A stretch of 64,000 nt of DNA from Myoxocephalus aenaeus (taxonomy: Eukaryota; Chordata; Actinopteri; Perciformes; Cottidae). Shown piece by piece: positions 1-9,706 of the stretch (position 1 is the first letter of the stretch; the number at the start of each line of letters is the position of its first letter). Made by a program: the position numbers and the translations under genes. The stretch covers positions 882,982 to 946,981 of the forward strand of contig JBAMJR010000082.1 in NCBI GenBank assembly GCA_038501785.1, given 5' to 3'. The notes beneath the pieces are model-generated. The model saw nothing but the letters and a program-made list of their open reading frames with translations. It did not search any database and was not told the DNA's origin.

Positions 1-138
1 ATCTCCATCCAGGACAGGTCCCACTGCACCTCCGTCACGTCCGGGTCGGTCGCAGTGAGCTCCACTTCTGGAAGCGGCACTTCTGGAAGCTTCTCTTTGG
101 AAAAGGGCCAACAGTGACGGGTGCAACACGTCCGGCAC
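1..138 (-). CDS. Fc receptor-like exon 8: cytoplasmic tail (partial, cut by window edge)
   Basis: The acceptor is GTGTGAAG, with the exon starting at 138 in phase 2. The frame fixed by the TM exon stays open to base 1. It encodes a cysteine-rich juxtamembrane stretch (CRTCCTRHCW) and then an acidic, proline-containing tail with EVELTATDPDVTEVQWDLSW. The cysteines next to the membrane could be palmitoylated (inference). No tyrosine motif is present before the edge. Confidence 0.6.
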   Translation of the reverse strand, partial: MPDVLHPSLLALFQREASRSAASRSGAHCDRPGRDGGAVGPVLDGD

Positions 139-3100
139 CTTCACACAAATACAACAATCAGTGAAGCGACATGTGCAGAGTACACCCTAAAACATGTGAC
201 TTAATAGAATTATTAAGTGTCTAAGTGTATTACTTAAGCAACTAAGTGTCAAGTAATATCATTGATTACATTTGAATTACTACAACTTAAAACATTGTAA
301 AAAGTATTGAATAAATAAATAAAATTAAAAAAAGAACTCCAAATGAGTAAAATGTATCACCTGATCAAATATAATTAAAGTTTACTCAGTGATTCACAGC
401 TAAAATATTTTCAGCTAAATTAAGTAAAATGTCATTAATAGATAAATACAAATTATTTAATTCAGCTCAATGTAATTCCAAACTGTACATAGTCTGTTTT
501 ATTACGTTTTTTATTACTATTATTTATTTAGTAGATGTTAATTAAAGCCAATCACAGTGTTTACAGGGTATAAAGTGGACTGCAGGTTTTATAGACGCTG
601 ACCTGTGGTGACGAACAAACCACACAGAGAGAGGAATGAGGACCAGAGGGACGATTACACACGAAACAATGATCCATATCCAGGAGCCTGCAGAGGAGAA
701 CACATGATATTTGTTTCAGTGTCAGCTGCTTCACTCTTTAATTTATATTAATAGGTGCTTATGTTACAGTACAGATTAATAAAAGGATCTTCAAACCCTG
801 TTAAAATGTGTAAAATTAAGAATAAAATAAATAAATACACATTATCAAAAGAATGTGAAAAGACTTCTATACAACCAGAGGAGTTTCCCCCTGGTGGTCA
901 GTAGAGAGAATGCATCTTTAACACATGAAGCATATACTTCTATACAACCAAAAGAGTCGGCCCCTGGTGGCCAGGAGAGAGAATGCAGCTTTAACACATG
1001 AAGCATAGACTTCTATACAACCAAAAGAGTCGCCCCCTGGTGGCCAGGAGAGAGAATGCAGCTTTAACACATGAAGCATATACTTGACTTTTCAGAAGCA
1101 GAGGTTGTCGCCTGGTTTTACATGATAATAATTATCATCAAGTATTCCCTGTAAAACTAGTAATTGAATGTATTAACAAAACAAAATAATGTTACCACTA
1201 GTGGAGGCTGCTGTCCCGTCTGTTGATGTGAAGTTGAAGCCTAAAAGACAACAATGACATATTTCACTGCTCCACCTATTTCCCACAATGCAATGTGAAT
1301 ATGGATGAAGCCAGACAGCTGACCTGGATCAGGTCTCACTGACAACCAGCTCTCTGGACTCTCCATCTCTCTGTCGCTGGACGCACACTTGTAGTAGCCT
1401 TCATCGCCCCGCGTCACATTCTCAATAGTCATCTTTACTCCTCCGTCTGAACCGGAGGAGCTGTTAGTGGTAACGACTTCTGCTCCGTTTTTAAAGAAGG
1501 TTGTTTTTCTGTGATTGCCTGTCCAGTACTGACAATACAAGACCACTTCATCACCATCGACCACGGGGGAGGCGGGAGTCCTCAAGATGACGGCTCCATC
1601 TGTGGGACAAAGACAGTCGACATTGTTAGCAGACAAACGGCTTCACTACAACTCATCACTAATTAGTCTCGCGTTTGTTTAAAGTGCAGTCACACAATGC
1701 ATTTAAACCCTCAGAGGCAAACTATGCAGCTTTTTGCAGCTGTTAACTTGCAAAAAAATATGTGTTTTAATGAGGTAATAATCAGACATTTGGTGCCAAA
1801 TTGCAGAGTCAACGACCATTTTAAAAGAAGCTGCATTTGTGCATATTTCTATTAAGTATTTACATGAAACCGTTGGGGTGGAGTTTCAAACATCCAAGAA
1901 AGAGGATTCTTTTCATAACCGTACGGTAATCTAAAAGCACGGTCTCTCCTTACTGGCAGACAAATCCGGTTGAACTGGTTTCTGTTGGCATCCGTCTGCA
2001 TAATAGTCAAGCAAATAGTGTCTCGGTGCTCCTGTGACTTTTGCATGTGTTTTAATGAGGTAATAATCAGACATTTGGTGCCAAATTGGCCCCTTTTTAT
2101 GCAAACGGTCGTTATTGCATGTTGTGTGATGAAAAATAAATGATAAAGCTCCCCAACATGTTATTTGTTTAACTACATGAGAGAAAAACAGAGAAAGAAA
2201 TGAATAAACAAATGATTTCTTCCCTCTCCTTCCGTATAAAAAAACAACTAAATTGCACTCAGCTGCAAAAAACGTCATAGCTGTGTGTTTGCGCTGTAGA
2301 ATAATCAGCACAGTATAATTACGGGACCTTGAGACGGGGAAGAGGTCACGTTGCAAGAGATGCGTCGCGGCTTCCTCGTGTTCGCTTTCTAAACGCCACT
2401 TCAGACGCCTTGCAGAACCGTCGTCTTATCACCACTAGGTGGCAATATAGAGTTCCATCTTTACAGGAAACAACTTAGTTCGGTTCAGGCGACAAAACTA
2501 CTTTGTTAGCTTTAGGAAAAGATCGTAGTTTGGGTTCATTTGACTACGGGAGTCAAATATTTGTTTTCCCTTACGTTTATTTTATTTATTTTTAAAATAT
2601 ATTTTTAGTTTATTGTAATTCTGTGTTAAGAGGATCCAGCAAAATAAGCTTTTCATTGTACAGAATAACTGCCTGTTATCTGTGCATATGACAATAAAAA
2701 AAAAAATCTAATATCTCTTGAGATGTTATGTGACGAGGCGCAAACAGGAAGACTTTATACTTTACTGGAGCAGAAAAAGTGGATTTCTCTGCTCAAACGC
2801 CGTATGAAAGCATGTATTTGTTGAAAAAAACTATTTATAATGAAAATGTAGCACCATTTATAGCTCTACATTGAAGTGAGCAGTGAAAATCATATTTTTT
2901 ATACGATTATACACAGTATGCACAATAATTTGTGTATTGTTGTGACTATTTACACAAAACAAAGCCGTCTCCAACAGCATTTAGTTAGAATCAGACTCAC
3001 AGCTCACTGTGACGTTGACGGCGTTACTGCGGCCCTCGGCGCCCTCGCACCAGTACAGTCCGGCGCTCTCGCCGTCGGCGGTGAACGCGCAGGCGTCGGG

Positions 3101-5570
3101 CCCGTCCACGGCGACGTCGCCCCCTAGTGGCGAACACCGGTCAGCGTGGAGGACCTGCGTGCTCCTCGGCGCGCGGCGCTCCTCGCTCCACCGCCTCAGC
3201 GTCCAGCCCGAGGGGCACCGCGCCGTGAAGCGCTCCCCTCTGAAGAGCTGCCTGCTGCCGGGCGTCAGAGTCAGGAGGGAGGCGGGCGGCGGCGCTGGAG
3301 GAGACGAAGCAGACGGTCAGTTGTTTCCAACACCAGCTGACGGACGGCTCCATCTTGAAGTTTCCGCTGTCATCGTAAAACGCACCAGCAAGTTTCTGTT
3401 TGCTACACGGGAAACCACAAATCTCTGTAAAATACATCGCAATTATCACACAACAACGGCAGTACCGTAAAAGTCGAGTTACAAGCCGCTCCTACCTCCG
3501 GTCAGTGTCCCCGCTGTAGCAGGCTTGTAGCAAGCTAGTAGCAGCGCTAGTAGCAGCGCTAGTAGCAGCGCTAGCTATCTCCCCGCTGCTGCTGCTACTG
3601 CCCGCGTCCCCTCTGCCCGAGTCGGGTGTCGAGCCGGGGCTGGTCCCGCTACCTTCAGTGGTTGTCGGGGAGCTAGCGGAGAGCTAGCGGAGAGCTAGCG
3701 GAGCAATAGCAGGAGCGCTAGCTGGCTACAGCGGGGAACTAACAGGGACACTGACCGAAGGTAGTAGCGGCTTGTAAGCCGACTTTTACGGTAAATGTTT
3801 TTATTATTGCAATACCTGTGGCAACGTGCAATAATGGGGGAGGAAAAGCACCCGGAGCTCCGGCACTAATGCTGCAGCAGCAGCAAAGAGTTTGCACTGC
3901 AGGTACTGTAAAAACCTGCTAAACATGTTGCATTGCAAAGGATGTGATGCCGCTTTCACCTGAAACTCTATTTACGTTTCTGACGCTATACTTCAACTTA
4001 ATAGTAATTCATATGTTTTAAATTTAGACATGTTTTTGGCGATGCCAATACAAATCTGTTGGTCGGTTCGCACCTTTTGGTCCAGACTGAAATATTTCGA
4101 CAACTAATGAATGCGTTGCCCTGATGGTTTTTACAGTCATTCGTGGTCCCCAGAGGATGAGCCACATGTGCGGGTTTAAAGGGGACACATCATGCTCCCT
4201 TTCAGATTCACACTTGTATTTTGGTGTTTCTACTAGAAGATGTTTACATGCTCTCATACTGTCTGCCTGAATATACCGTAAAAGTCCGGTTACAAGCCGC
4301 TACTGCCTTCGGTCAGTGTCCCCGTTAGCTCCCCGCTGTAGCCAGCTAGCGCTCCGCTAGCTCTACGACAACCACCGAAGGTAGCGGGACCAGCCCCGGC
4401 TCGACACCCGACTCGGGCAGAGGGGACGCGGACAGTGGCAGCGGGGAGCTAGCGCTGCTGCTAGCGCTACTGCTAGCTTGCTACAGCAGGGACACCCACC
4501 ACAGGTGGAGGCGGCTTGTAACCCGACTTTTACGGTACCTGTCTGTAGTCACCCTCTGCCTGAAACGCCCTGTTTGAGCGCCTGTCTCTTTAGGACCCTC
4601 ATTTGACATTTTAATAATAAACACCAAAACGGAAGGTGCTGCAGGCTCACGGACTGTGTGGGCGTCTATTTTTCTATTTTGGTTCATGCATGTGCAGCGG
4701 TGCAATGTGCAAAAACACCTGTGTAAAGGTGAATATGGGTCAGCAGGTGCGGTGATTGAAGTCACATCACTGCTCTTGTTCATACACGAGCAGAATGTGG
4801 AGTTATAACCGACCAGCGTGACGTGTGCAGAGGTGTGTGTGGTTCTACTGGAGCGGCCCGGTGACGTTTTCAGGCGCTTATATGAGGTTCATCGACATGT
4901 TCCCGTGCTGCCTTCAGGTGCTGCAGGGATTTCAAGAACTGAAGGAGAAACTTATCACACAGACGCTGCAAAAATGCACCACATGCATTCACAGATCGAT
5001 GCAGACTGGCTTTAATTACTTTTCATACATAAAGCATTATTAATACTATTTAAAAGGAGCGATAAGTAAAAAGTGACGTCACTTCTGGAGTAACTTGCCA
5101 AACTTTGCCGTGTAAGATTTCGCACATTCACGATGAATATTGAATAATTTAGAGATCACCTGAGTTTTCATCTGTTAAAAGTCCATCATGGCCGCCACGA
5201 GCCGCTCACCTGTCACGCTGAGCACGGCCGGCTCGCTGAGCAGCGCCACTGAGCTGGCGTTGCTCGCCCGCCGCTCGGCTCGGCACCGGTACCCGCCGGC
5301 GTCCTCCCGGGTCACCGCGACGATGGAGTAGCTGTCGCCCGAGACCCGGTGCCGGGGGCTCGGGGTCGGAGCGGGTTTGTGCTTGAACCACCGGTAGCGC
5401 CACGCCGACCCGGAGCTGGACTCCACGGAGCACCGCAGCAACACGCTCTCGCCGACGTAGACGTGTGACCCCGGAGGCCACAAGGTCACGCCGACCTTCA
5501 GGGTCTCTGCGGGGAGAGGAGACTCCGTTATGGGATGTTTGTTTTGACATATAGATATACTGCAGGTGTG

Positions 5571-5602
<32 letters not shown>

Positions 5603-5646
5603 TGCGTGTGTGTGTGTGTGTATGTGTATGTATGTACGTGTGTGTA

Positions 5647-5711
<65 letters not shown>

Positions 5712-6359
5712 ATGTACGTGTGTGTGTGTGTATGTGTGTGTGTATGTGTGTGTGTATGTACGTGTGTGTATGTATGTACGTGTGTGTATGTGTGTGTGTA
5801 TGTATGTATGTACGTGTGTGTGTATGTATGTGTGTGTGTATGTGTGTGTGTATGTACGTGTGTGTGTGTGTATGTGTATGTATGTACGTGTGTGTGTATG
5901 TATGTGTGTGTGTATGTGTGTGTGTATGTACGTGTGTGTATGTATGTACGTGTGTGTATGTGTGTGTGTATGTATGTATGTACGTGTGTGTGTATGTATG
6001 TGTGTGTGTATGTGTGTGTGTATGTACGTGTGTGTATGTGTGTGTGTATGTATGTATGTACGTGTGTGTGTATGTATGTGTGTGTGTATGTGTGTGTGTA
6101 TGTACGTGTGTGTATGTATGTACGTGTGTGTATGTGTGTGTGTATGTATGTGTATGTACGTGTGTGTATGTGTGTGTGTATGTATGTATGTACGTGTGTG
6201 TGTATGTATGTGTGTGTGTATGTGTGTGTGTATGTACGTGTGTGTATGTATGTACGTGTGTGTATGTGTGTGTGTATGTATGTGTGTGTGTATGTGTGTA
6301 TGTATGTACGTGTGTGTATGTGTGTGTGTATGTATGTATGTATGTACGTGTGTGTGTGG

Positions 6360-6451
<92 letters not shown>

Positions 6452-6543
6452 CTCGCTGTCCCTTTCTTCAGTACCTTCAGATGGAGCGACTTGGAGAGCA
6501 AATGCACCTGAAACACAGAGAAATGATTTCAGACAAACAGGTT

Positions 6544-6597
<54 letters not shown>

Positions 6598-7180
6598 CTG
6601 GGGACATTTTGTGGACGGCATGCTGCCTCCGCTCGGCCCTTCAGGAGTAAAGTGTGTGTGTTGTCCCCACATGGCGGCGCCTCACGCTCCACTGAGAACG
6701 CTCACAAACTGAACCCTTTATAGATTTCCCTTTCCTCGTATCGGAGTGTCTTATTCTCTTCATGAGATATGATCCTGTACGAGGAGACGTTCCTCTCAGT
6801 GTGACATGAGGAGAGCTTCCTGTTCCTTAATGATACTGTTACTCATCCCCATGGGAACGGAGGGAATGTACACACACTCGCTGTATTTCCTGGTGAGACA
6901 CACACACACACAGACACGTACAGTAGTGTCACACAGCTGCTATAATCCGCTACATTTATTAGACGGCTTTAGTTCCTTTTCAGTTTTCTCTCCATGAGTT
7001 TGTTCTCAGACTCTGATACAGAAATCTCCACTTCAGCAGCTCTTACATCACCAAACTTTACTCTTTCATTCCTGCATATATTCTGAGGGTAGAAACACAC
7101 ACATATTTCTTGAAGGTGTTCTTCCCTTCAGGTTTAACCTGAGACTCACCCAGCAGAGAGGAGATGAGGACGAAGTTCAT
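1..7180 (-). CDS. Fc receptor-like immunoglobulin-superfamily membrane receptor (3' end beyond window)
   Basis: A type I surface receptor assembled from eight exons, given 5' to 3' on the minus strand: 7180-7150, 6507-6475, 5506-5210, 3294-3001, 1599-1324, 1240-1196, 687-603 and 138 to beyond 1. The first seven are joined in phase 1, usual for Ig-superfamily genes, and the TM-to-tail junction is phase 2; each has usable AG and GT sites. The visible product is about 399 residues: signal peptide, three Ig domains, stalk, TM segment and partial tail. The split signal peptide, and a middle domain ending in a YWC-type motif followed by a domain ending YKC...SPESWLSV, are typical of teleost Fc-receptor-like proteins. 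Ligand and signalling partner cannot be read. The TM segment lacks a charged residue, so pairing with an FcR-gamma-type adaptor through one is not indicated. No ITIM or ITAM is visible before the window edge. The exact orthologue is uncertain, so no symbol is given. Confidence 0.8.
603..687 (-). CDS. Fc receptor-like exon 7: transmembrane segment
   Basis: An 85-nt exon, phase 1 to phase 2, encoding GSWIWIIVSCVIVPLVLIPL then SVWFVRHHR. This is about 23 hydrophobic residues followed by the basic stop-transfer sequence RHHR. The acceptor is TCCTCTGCAG and the donor GTCAGC. There is no acidic or basic residue within the membrane span. Confidence 0.75.
861..1085 (-). repeat. 73-bp CTCF-like unit array A (3 units, minus orientation)
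   Basis: Three tandem units, each reading CTTCTATACAACCAGAGGAG, then (C/G)CCCCCTGGTGG(T/C)CAG or a variant, then an AGAGAGAATGCA...AACACATGAAGCATA segment. On the minus strand the core is CCACCAGGGGG, matching the CTCF consensus core. It lies in the intron between the stalk and TM exons of the Fc receptor-like gene. Confidence 0.8.
1196..1240 (-). CDS. Fc receptor-like exon 6: extracellular stalk
   Basis: A 45-nt phase 1-1 exon encoding a short Ser/Thr-rich stalk (GFNFTSTDGTAASTSG including junction residues). The acceptor is TCTTTTAG and the donor GTAACA. Its size, phase and position between the last Ig domain and the transmembrane exon make it a likely linker with possible O-glycosylation and one N-F-T sequon. 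Confidence 0.55.
1324..1599 (-). CDS. Fc receptor-like exon 5: Ig domain 3
   Basis: A 276-nt phase 1-1 exon encoding GAVILRTPASPVVDGDEVVL, then the first cysteine (LYCQYW), FFKNGAEV, and the F-strand DEGYYKCASSD motif, ending ESPESWLSVRPDPG. The SPESWL(S/T)V ending is a recurring signature of the membrane-proximal domain of fish Fc-receptor-like proteins (from memory of the family). The acceptor is TCCCACAG and the donor GTCAGC. It has two N-linked sequons (NSSS and NVTR). Confidence 0.85.
1758..2088. repeat. Pair of ~42-bp direct repeats
   Basis: GTGTTTTAATGAGGTAATAA followed by TCAGACATTTGGTGCCAAATT occurs at about 1762-1803 and again at about 2047-2088, 285 bp apart in the same orientation. 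It lies in the intron between Ig domains 2 and 3. The sequence between the copies is not recognised. Confidence 0.75.
3001..3294 (-). CDS. Fc receptor-like exon 4: Ig domain 2
   Basis: A 294-nt phase 1-1 exon encoding an Ig domain with LLTLTPGSRQLFRGE, a first cysteine in FTARCPSGW, internal cysteines near ADRC and DACAF, and the ending AGLYWCEGAEGRSNAVNVTV. This YWCE...SNAVN ending is typical of the membrane-distal half of the teleost Fc-receptor-like pair. The acceptor is TCCTCCAG and the donor a strong GTGAGT. One N-x-T glycosylation sequon lies at the C-terminal end. The exon is very GC-rich. Confidence 0.85.
3463..3793. mobile_element. TA-flanked GCTAGC-rich fold-back element, copy 1
   Basis: The ends are long imperfect inverted repeats: TACCGTAAAAGTCGAGTTAC at the left and the complement ending GACTTTTACGGTA at the right. 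Arms of about 70 bp include TACAAGCCGCTCCTACC and CGGTCAGTGTCCCC. The interior is built from GCTAGC and GCTAGTAGCAGC words and a second hairpin around CCCGAGTCGGG. Flanking TA on each side suggests a TA target duplication, as in Tc1/mariner-type elements. No ORF. It lies in the intron between Ig domains 1 and 2. Confidence 0.8.
4000..4650. mobile_element. Older dispersed teleost repeats, interrupted by a fold-back element
   Basis: 4040-4160 carries TTTTGGTCCAGACTGAAATA...GTCCCCAGAGGATGAG, and 4175-4273 plus 4538-4620 carry AAAGGGGACACATCATGCTC...GCGCCTGTCTCTTTAGGACC. Both resemble sequences that recur across fish genomes (recalled, family unassigned). The second is split by the fold-back element at 4274-4537. 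A related uninterrupted stretch is at about 27195-27290 in this window. Confidence 0.6.
4274..4537. mobile_element. TA-flanked GCTAGC-rich fold-back element, copy 2
   Basis: The inverted-repeat ends TACCGTAAAAGTCC and GACTTTTACGGTA enclose GCTAGC words and CCCGACTCGGG. The interior runs in the opposite orientation to copy 1. The flanks read ...GAATA|TA-element-TA|CCTGTCTGTAG. The uninterrupted relative near 27238 has CCTGTATTCACC directly after its equivalent flank, so this is an insertion into an older repeat. It shares an intron with copy 1. Confidence 0.8.
5210..5506 (-). CDS. Fc receptor-like exon 3: Ig domain 1
   Basis: A 297-nt phase 1-1 exon encoding a C2-type Ig domain. It shows the B-strand cysteine in SVLLRCSVE, a core tryptophan in YRWFKHK, and the F-strand DAGGYRC motif, ending in a LSVTG-type linker. 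The acceptor is CCCCGCAG and the donor GTGAGC. The exon is GC-rich compared with the introns around it. Confidence 0.85.
5566..6450. repeat. TG/TATG/TACG compound microsatellite (~0.9 kb)
   Basis: Almost pure alternating purine-pyrimidine DNA: (TG)n interrupted by regularly spaced TATG and TACG units, ending in a short (GA)n. Higher-order blocks of about 110 bp (for example ...TGTATGTACGTGTGTGTATG...) recur. It lies between the signal mini-exon and Ig domain 1. The long translated frames here (CVCVCV, THTHTH) are artefacts. Confidence 0.95.
6475..6507 (-). CDS. Fc receptor-like exon 2: signal-peptide mini-exon
   Basis: A 33-nt exon between a TTTCAG acceptor and a GTACTG donor, phase 1 to phase 1, encoding AFALQVAPSE after the junction glycine. 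Together with exon 1 it completes a signal peptide (about MNFVLISSLLGAFALQVAPS). A very short second signal exon is a hallmark of Fc-receptor-family genes (21 bp in mammals). It is flanked by long TG and CA microsatellites on either side. Confidence 0.7.
6547..6594. repeat. (CA)n microsatellite
   Basis: About 24 uninterrupted CA units just 5' (on the minus strand) of the Fc receptor-like signal mini-exon. Confidence 0.95.
7150..7180 (-). CDS. Fc receptor-like exon 1: start codon and first half of signal peptide
   Basis: Minus-strand ATG at 7180-7178 encodes MNFVLISSLLG, a hydrophobic signal-peptide start, followed at once by a strong GTGAGT donor (from 7149). The exon ends in phase 1 and joins the 33-nt mini-exon at 6507-6475. 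The 5' UTR and promoter were not identified. An ORF reading further upstream through this ATG has no receptor-like character, so this ATG is preferred. Confidence 0.75.
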
Positions 7181-8430
7181 TCTGTCCAACGTCCAAAAAT
7201 CAGATGTGCGGCTCCTCTGTGATTTACTTACATGTTTAAAAAGAAAAGCGAGAGAAAAAGGGACGATCATTGCGATTTGAAGACAGAACGGCGTCTCTGA
7301 GGAGGAGCGGCGACCTCGACAGAGATGGTCATCTTGGTGGAGACGTTTCCTTCCTGTGAGGAGGCGGAGCTTCAGAGTCCGGGGACACAGAGAGGTGAAG
7401 ACGCCGACCCACAAGTTAGCTCAGCTCATTCATCCGAAAGTCCTTCCTTCCCGCTGCTGTCAGGCTGCATAACAAGCTGAGCTCTCAGTAGACCACAAAC
7501 ACTTAAACGCTTTAATCACTTTTGGCCACTTTAATTATGTTCATCATCTGGTGCAATATATAATACATTTAAATACTTTTATATACTGTTTTTACTCTGT
7601 CTGTATATTTAATATAGCTATTGTATTCTTCTTTACTGTTTTTATCACTGTTTTACTGTTTATTTATATTACTTGAATTTTGTACTTATGTGTCTCTGTG
7701 CAACGCTGCTGTAATCCTGAAACGTCCCCACTGCGGGACTAATAAAGGATTATCTTATTTTATCGACAACCAACAAGCTTCATAACCTGCTGCACGTCTG
7801 AAAGTTCATTTCTCACGTCCTATTTTTCTCAGTTATTGTGCTGCTGGTCTTTTGTTTATTCTGCCGAGGTGGAAATCAATTTCTGCTTTTATTTGCATAC
7901 GTATCTTCTCATTTAGTTTTGTTTTTTGTCATCTCGTGTTTGCTCTCTTTATCACTTATTTTTTTATTTACTTTTTTTATTCTTTGGGAAACATTTAGTT
8001 TTTTTTTATTCAGTTTAATCCAATCAGTTACAATCAGATAAAGTCTTGTTAAATTAAATGAGTGAATAATATAATAACCCCAGAGTCAATCAAAAGCATT
8101 TCTCTATGGATCAAAATAACACTTTGATTCTGATTAAATAAACAACATTTAAATAGATTGCCATTAAATTATATAACGACATTTGTGGTTCTCAGAGGAT
8201 GAATCCCAACAGACTTTGGTGACCCCTCTGACCTGGATGGACTGGGACACCAAAAAAATTAAATATATTCATGGTGTCCATATGATGCATCACATCACCT
8301 TTGCCGATTTTCATAAAATGAGTTTTTTTGGGAGTCTGAACACATATTGGATGAATCGTCATGACACGTCGTACGTACACACATCAATTCACCTCTTTGC
8401 CACAACTCTGAGTGATTTGACATGAAAAAA
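7181..8430. other. Divergent intergenic region, left part, with dispersed repeat fragments
   Basis: This lies between the Fc receptor-like start (minus) and carmil3 start (plus). About 7500-7765 ends CCCCACTGCGGGACTAATAAAGGATTATC, resembling the 3' tail of teleost LINE-derived repeats. About 8150-8420 has GGTTCTCAGAGGATGAATCC...CACATCACC, resembling the abundant teleost repeat also seen at 4040-4160. No gene was recognised. The receptor promoter should lie at the left end but no element was identified. Confidence 0.5.
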
Positions 8431-8433
8431 CTC

Positions 8434-9015
8434 CTCTGACTCCTCTGGTTGTATAGAAGTCTATGCTTCATGTGTTAAAGCTGCATTCTCTCTCCTGACC
8501 ACCAGGGGGCGACTCCTCTGGTTGTATAGAAGTCTATGCTTCATGTGTTAAAGCTGCATTCTCTCTCCTGACCACCAGGGGGCGACTCCTCTGGTTGTAT
8601 AGAAGTCTATGCTTCATGTGTTAAAGCTGCATTCTCTCTCCTGACCACCAGGGGGTGACTCCTCTGGTTGTATAGAAGTCTATATAAATGACTCTACTTC
8701 TCTCTTGATGTATTCCCTCAGTAAACATTGTAAACATGAGTTTATGTCTCAATCTCTAGTTTCAAGTCTTCTTCAATACAGCATGATGTTCATTTAGTAA
8801 ATTATGGTCATTTAGAGTCAAACAGACCATAAAGCAGGGGACGCTTTAGGGGCGGGGCTTACTGTGATTGACAGGTCTCTACCAGAGATATATACAACTC
8901 CTCCTTAGTCCAAATAGGGCCACTTCCTGTTCACTGGTTGCAAAAAGTTAAAATGGCGACACCCGTAATCCAAAATGGCGACGGCCAAAACACCGAACTA
9001 AAGGCTTCAAAACGG
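8434..9015 (+). mobile_element. 73-bp CTCF-like unit array B with its associated tail
   Basis: Three plus-strand units of ACTCCTCTGGTTGTATAGAA...GACCACCAGGGGG(C/T)G at 73-bp spacing, then a partial unit and a tail (8680-9015) with CTCAGTAAACATTGTAAACATG, GGGGACGCTTTAGGGGCGGG and CACTTCCTGTTCACTGGTTG. The same unit plus tail recurs at 20560-21350, 24520-24610, 39240-39660 and 47850-48215, with a tail-only fragment at 11565-11730. This defines a dispersed element with an internal tandem repeat. No ORF. Confidence 0.75.
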
Positions 9016-9541
9016 AAGTCTGCACACCAATGAATAAAAACACAGTTGGTTTCCAATATCCGATATCGGTGCCTCACTAGTTATAGTGCTACTTTAGTCT
9101 TGTTTCATTCTTTTTATTTGAGGAAGAACAAAACGAGCATTGTTTATTATACTCTTAAATATAATGACTTAAAAGAATAGTGTAGCCTAATAAAATAGCA
9201 CCATGAAGTCGCTGCTTCTCTGTGTGCAGCCAAACCCCCTTTTGCGATTTCGCCACATTTCAAAGTGTGCAATATAATTTGTATTATTAAAAATGATTAA
9301 ACCACAGTGCATTTCCTGTAAATGTCTGACTCCCCCCTCAGGTACCTACAGCTGCCTCATTATCCTCCGTGATCCCCGCCCTCTCCTCGTCATCTCTCCC
9401 TCATCCAGCCTCCCATCATCATCATCATCATCCTCCTCCTCATCATCGTCCACAGGGTTTCTTCCAGGAAGCGCGTCGGGCAGTCGGATGCTCTGCTGGA
9501 ATGCATGGGAGAGAGAGAGAGAGCATCCTTTATGTCCATTT

Positions 9542-9543
<2 letters not shown>

Positions 9544-9589
<46 letters not shown>
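9544..9589. repeat. (AG)n tract upstream of carmil3 start codon
   Basis: About 23 AG units followed by a purine-rich GGGGAGGAGGTGGAGG stretch, ending about 60 bp before the carmil3 ATG. It is probably in the 5' UTR or core promoter. The tract just upstream (9415-9450) is ATC/TCC-rich. Confidence 0.9.
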
Positions 9590-9592
<3 letters not shown>

Positions 9593-9648
9593 GAGGAGGT
9601 GGAGGAGAGGAGGAGGAGGAGGGGTGGCGGTAGGAGAGCGGATCAGAC

Positions 9649-9706
9649 ATGGCTTCGAAGGAGATCACTGCCTCTGGTTTCGTGGGTGCGAGCAAGGACA
9701 TCACAG
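9649..9706 (+). CDS. carmil3: carmil3 exon 1: start codon
   Basis: ATG at 9649 encodes MASKEITASGFVGASKDIT and ends in phase 1 before a GTGGGT donor at 9707. Joining to exon 2 (11860) creates GAA, giving ...ITESIRKIIDRSSIKF. This aligns with the N-terminal RELQDSIRR-type helix of CARMILs. The N-terminal 15 residues are not conserved with human, so the start rests on phase, position and the GC-rich context. Confidence 0.7.

Noticed and set aside
4818..5043. Plus-strand ORF with GFQELKEKLITQTLQKC
   Set aside because: It is a short frame inside a minus-strand receptor intron, without splice context or recognised similarity.
5206..6650. Long ORFs of His-Thr or Cys-Val repeats
   Set aside because: They are translations of the TG/CA microsatellite in every frame; the only real coding bases here are the 33-nt mini-exon and Ig domain 1.
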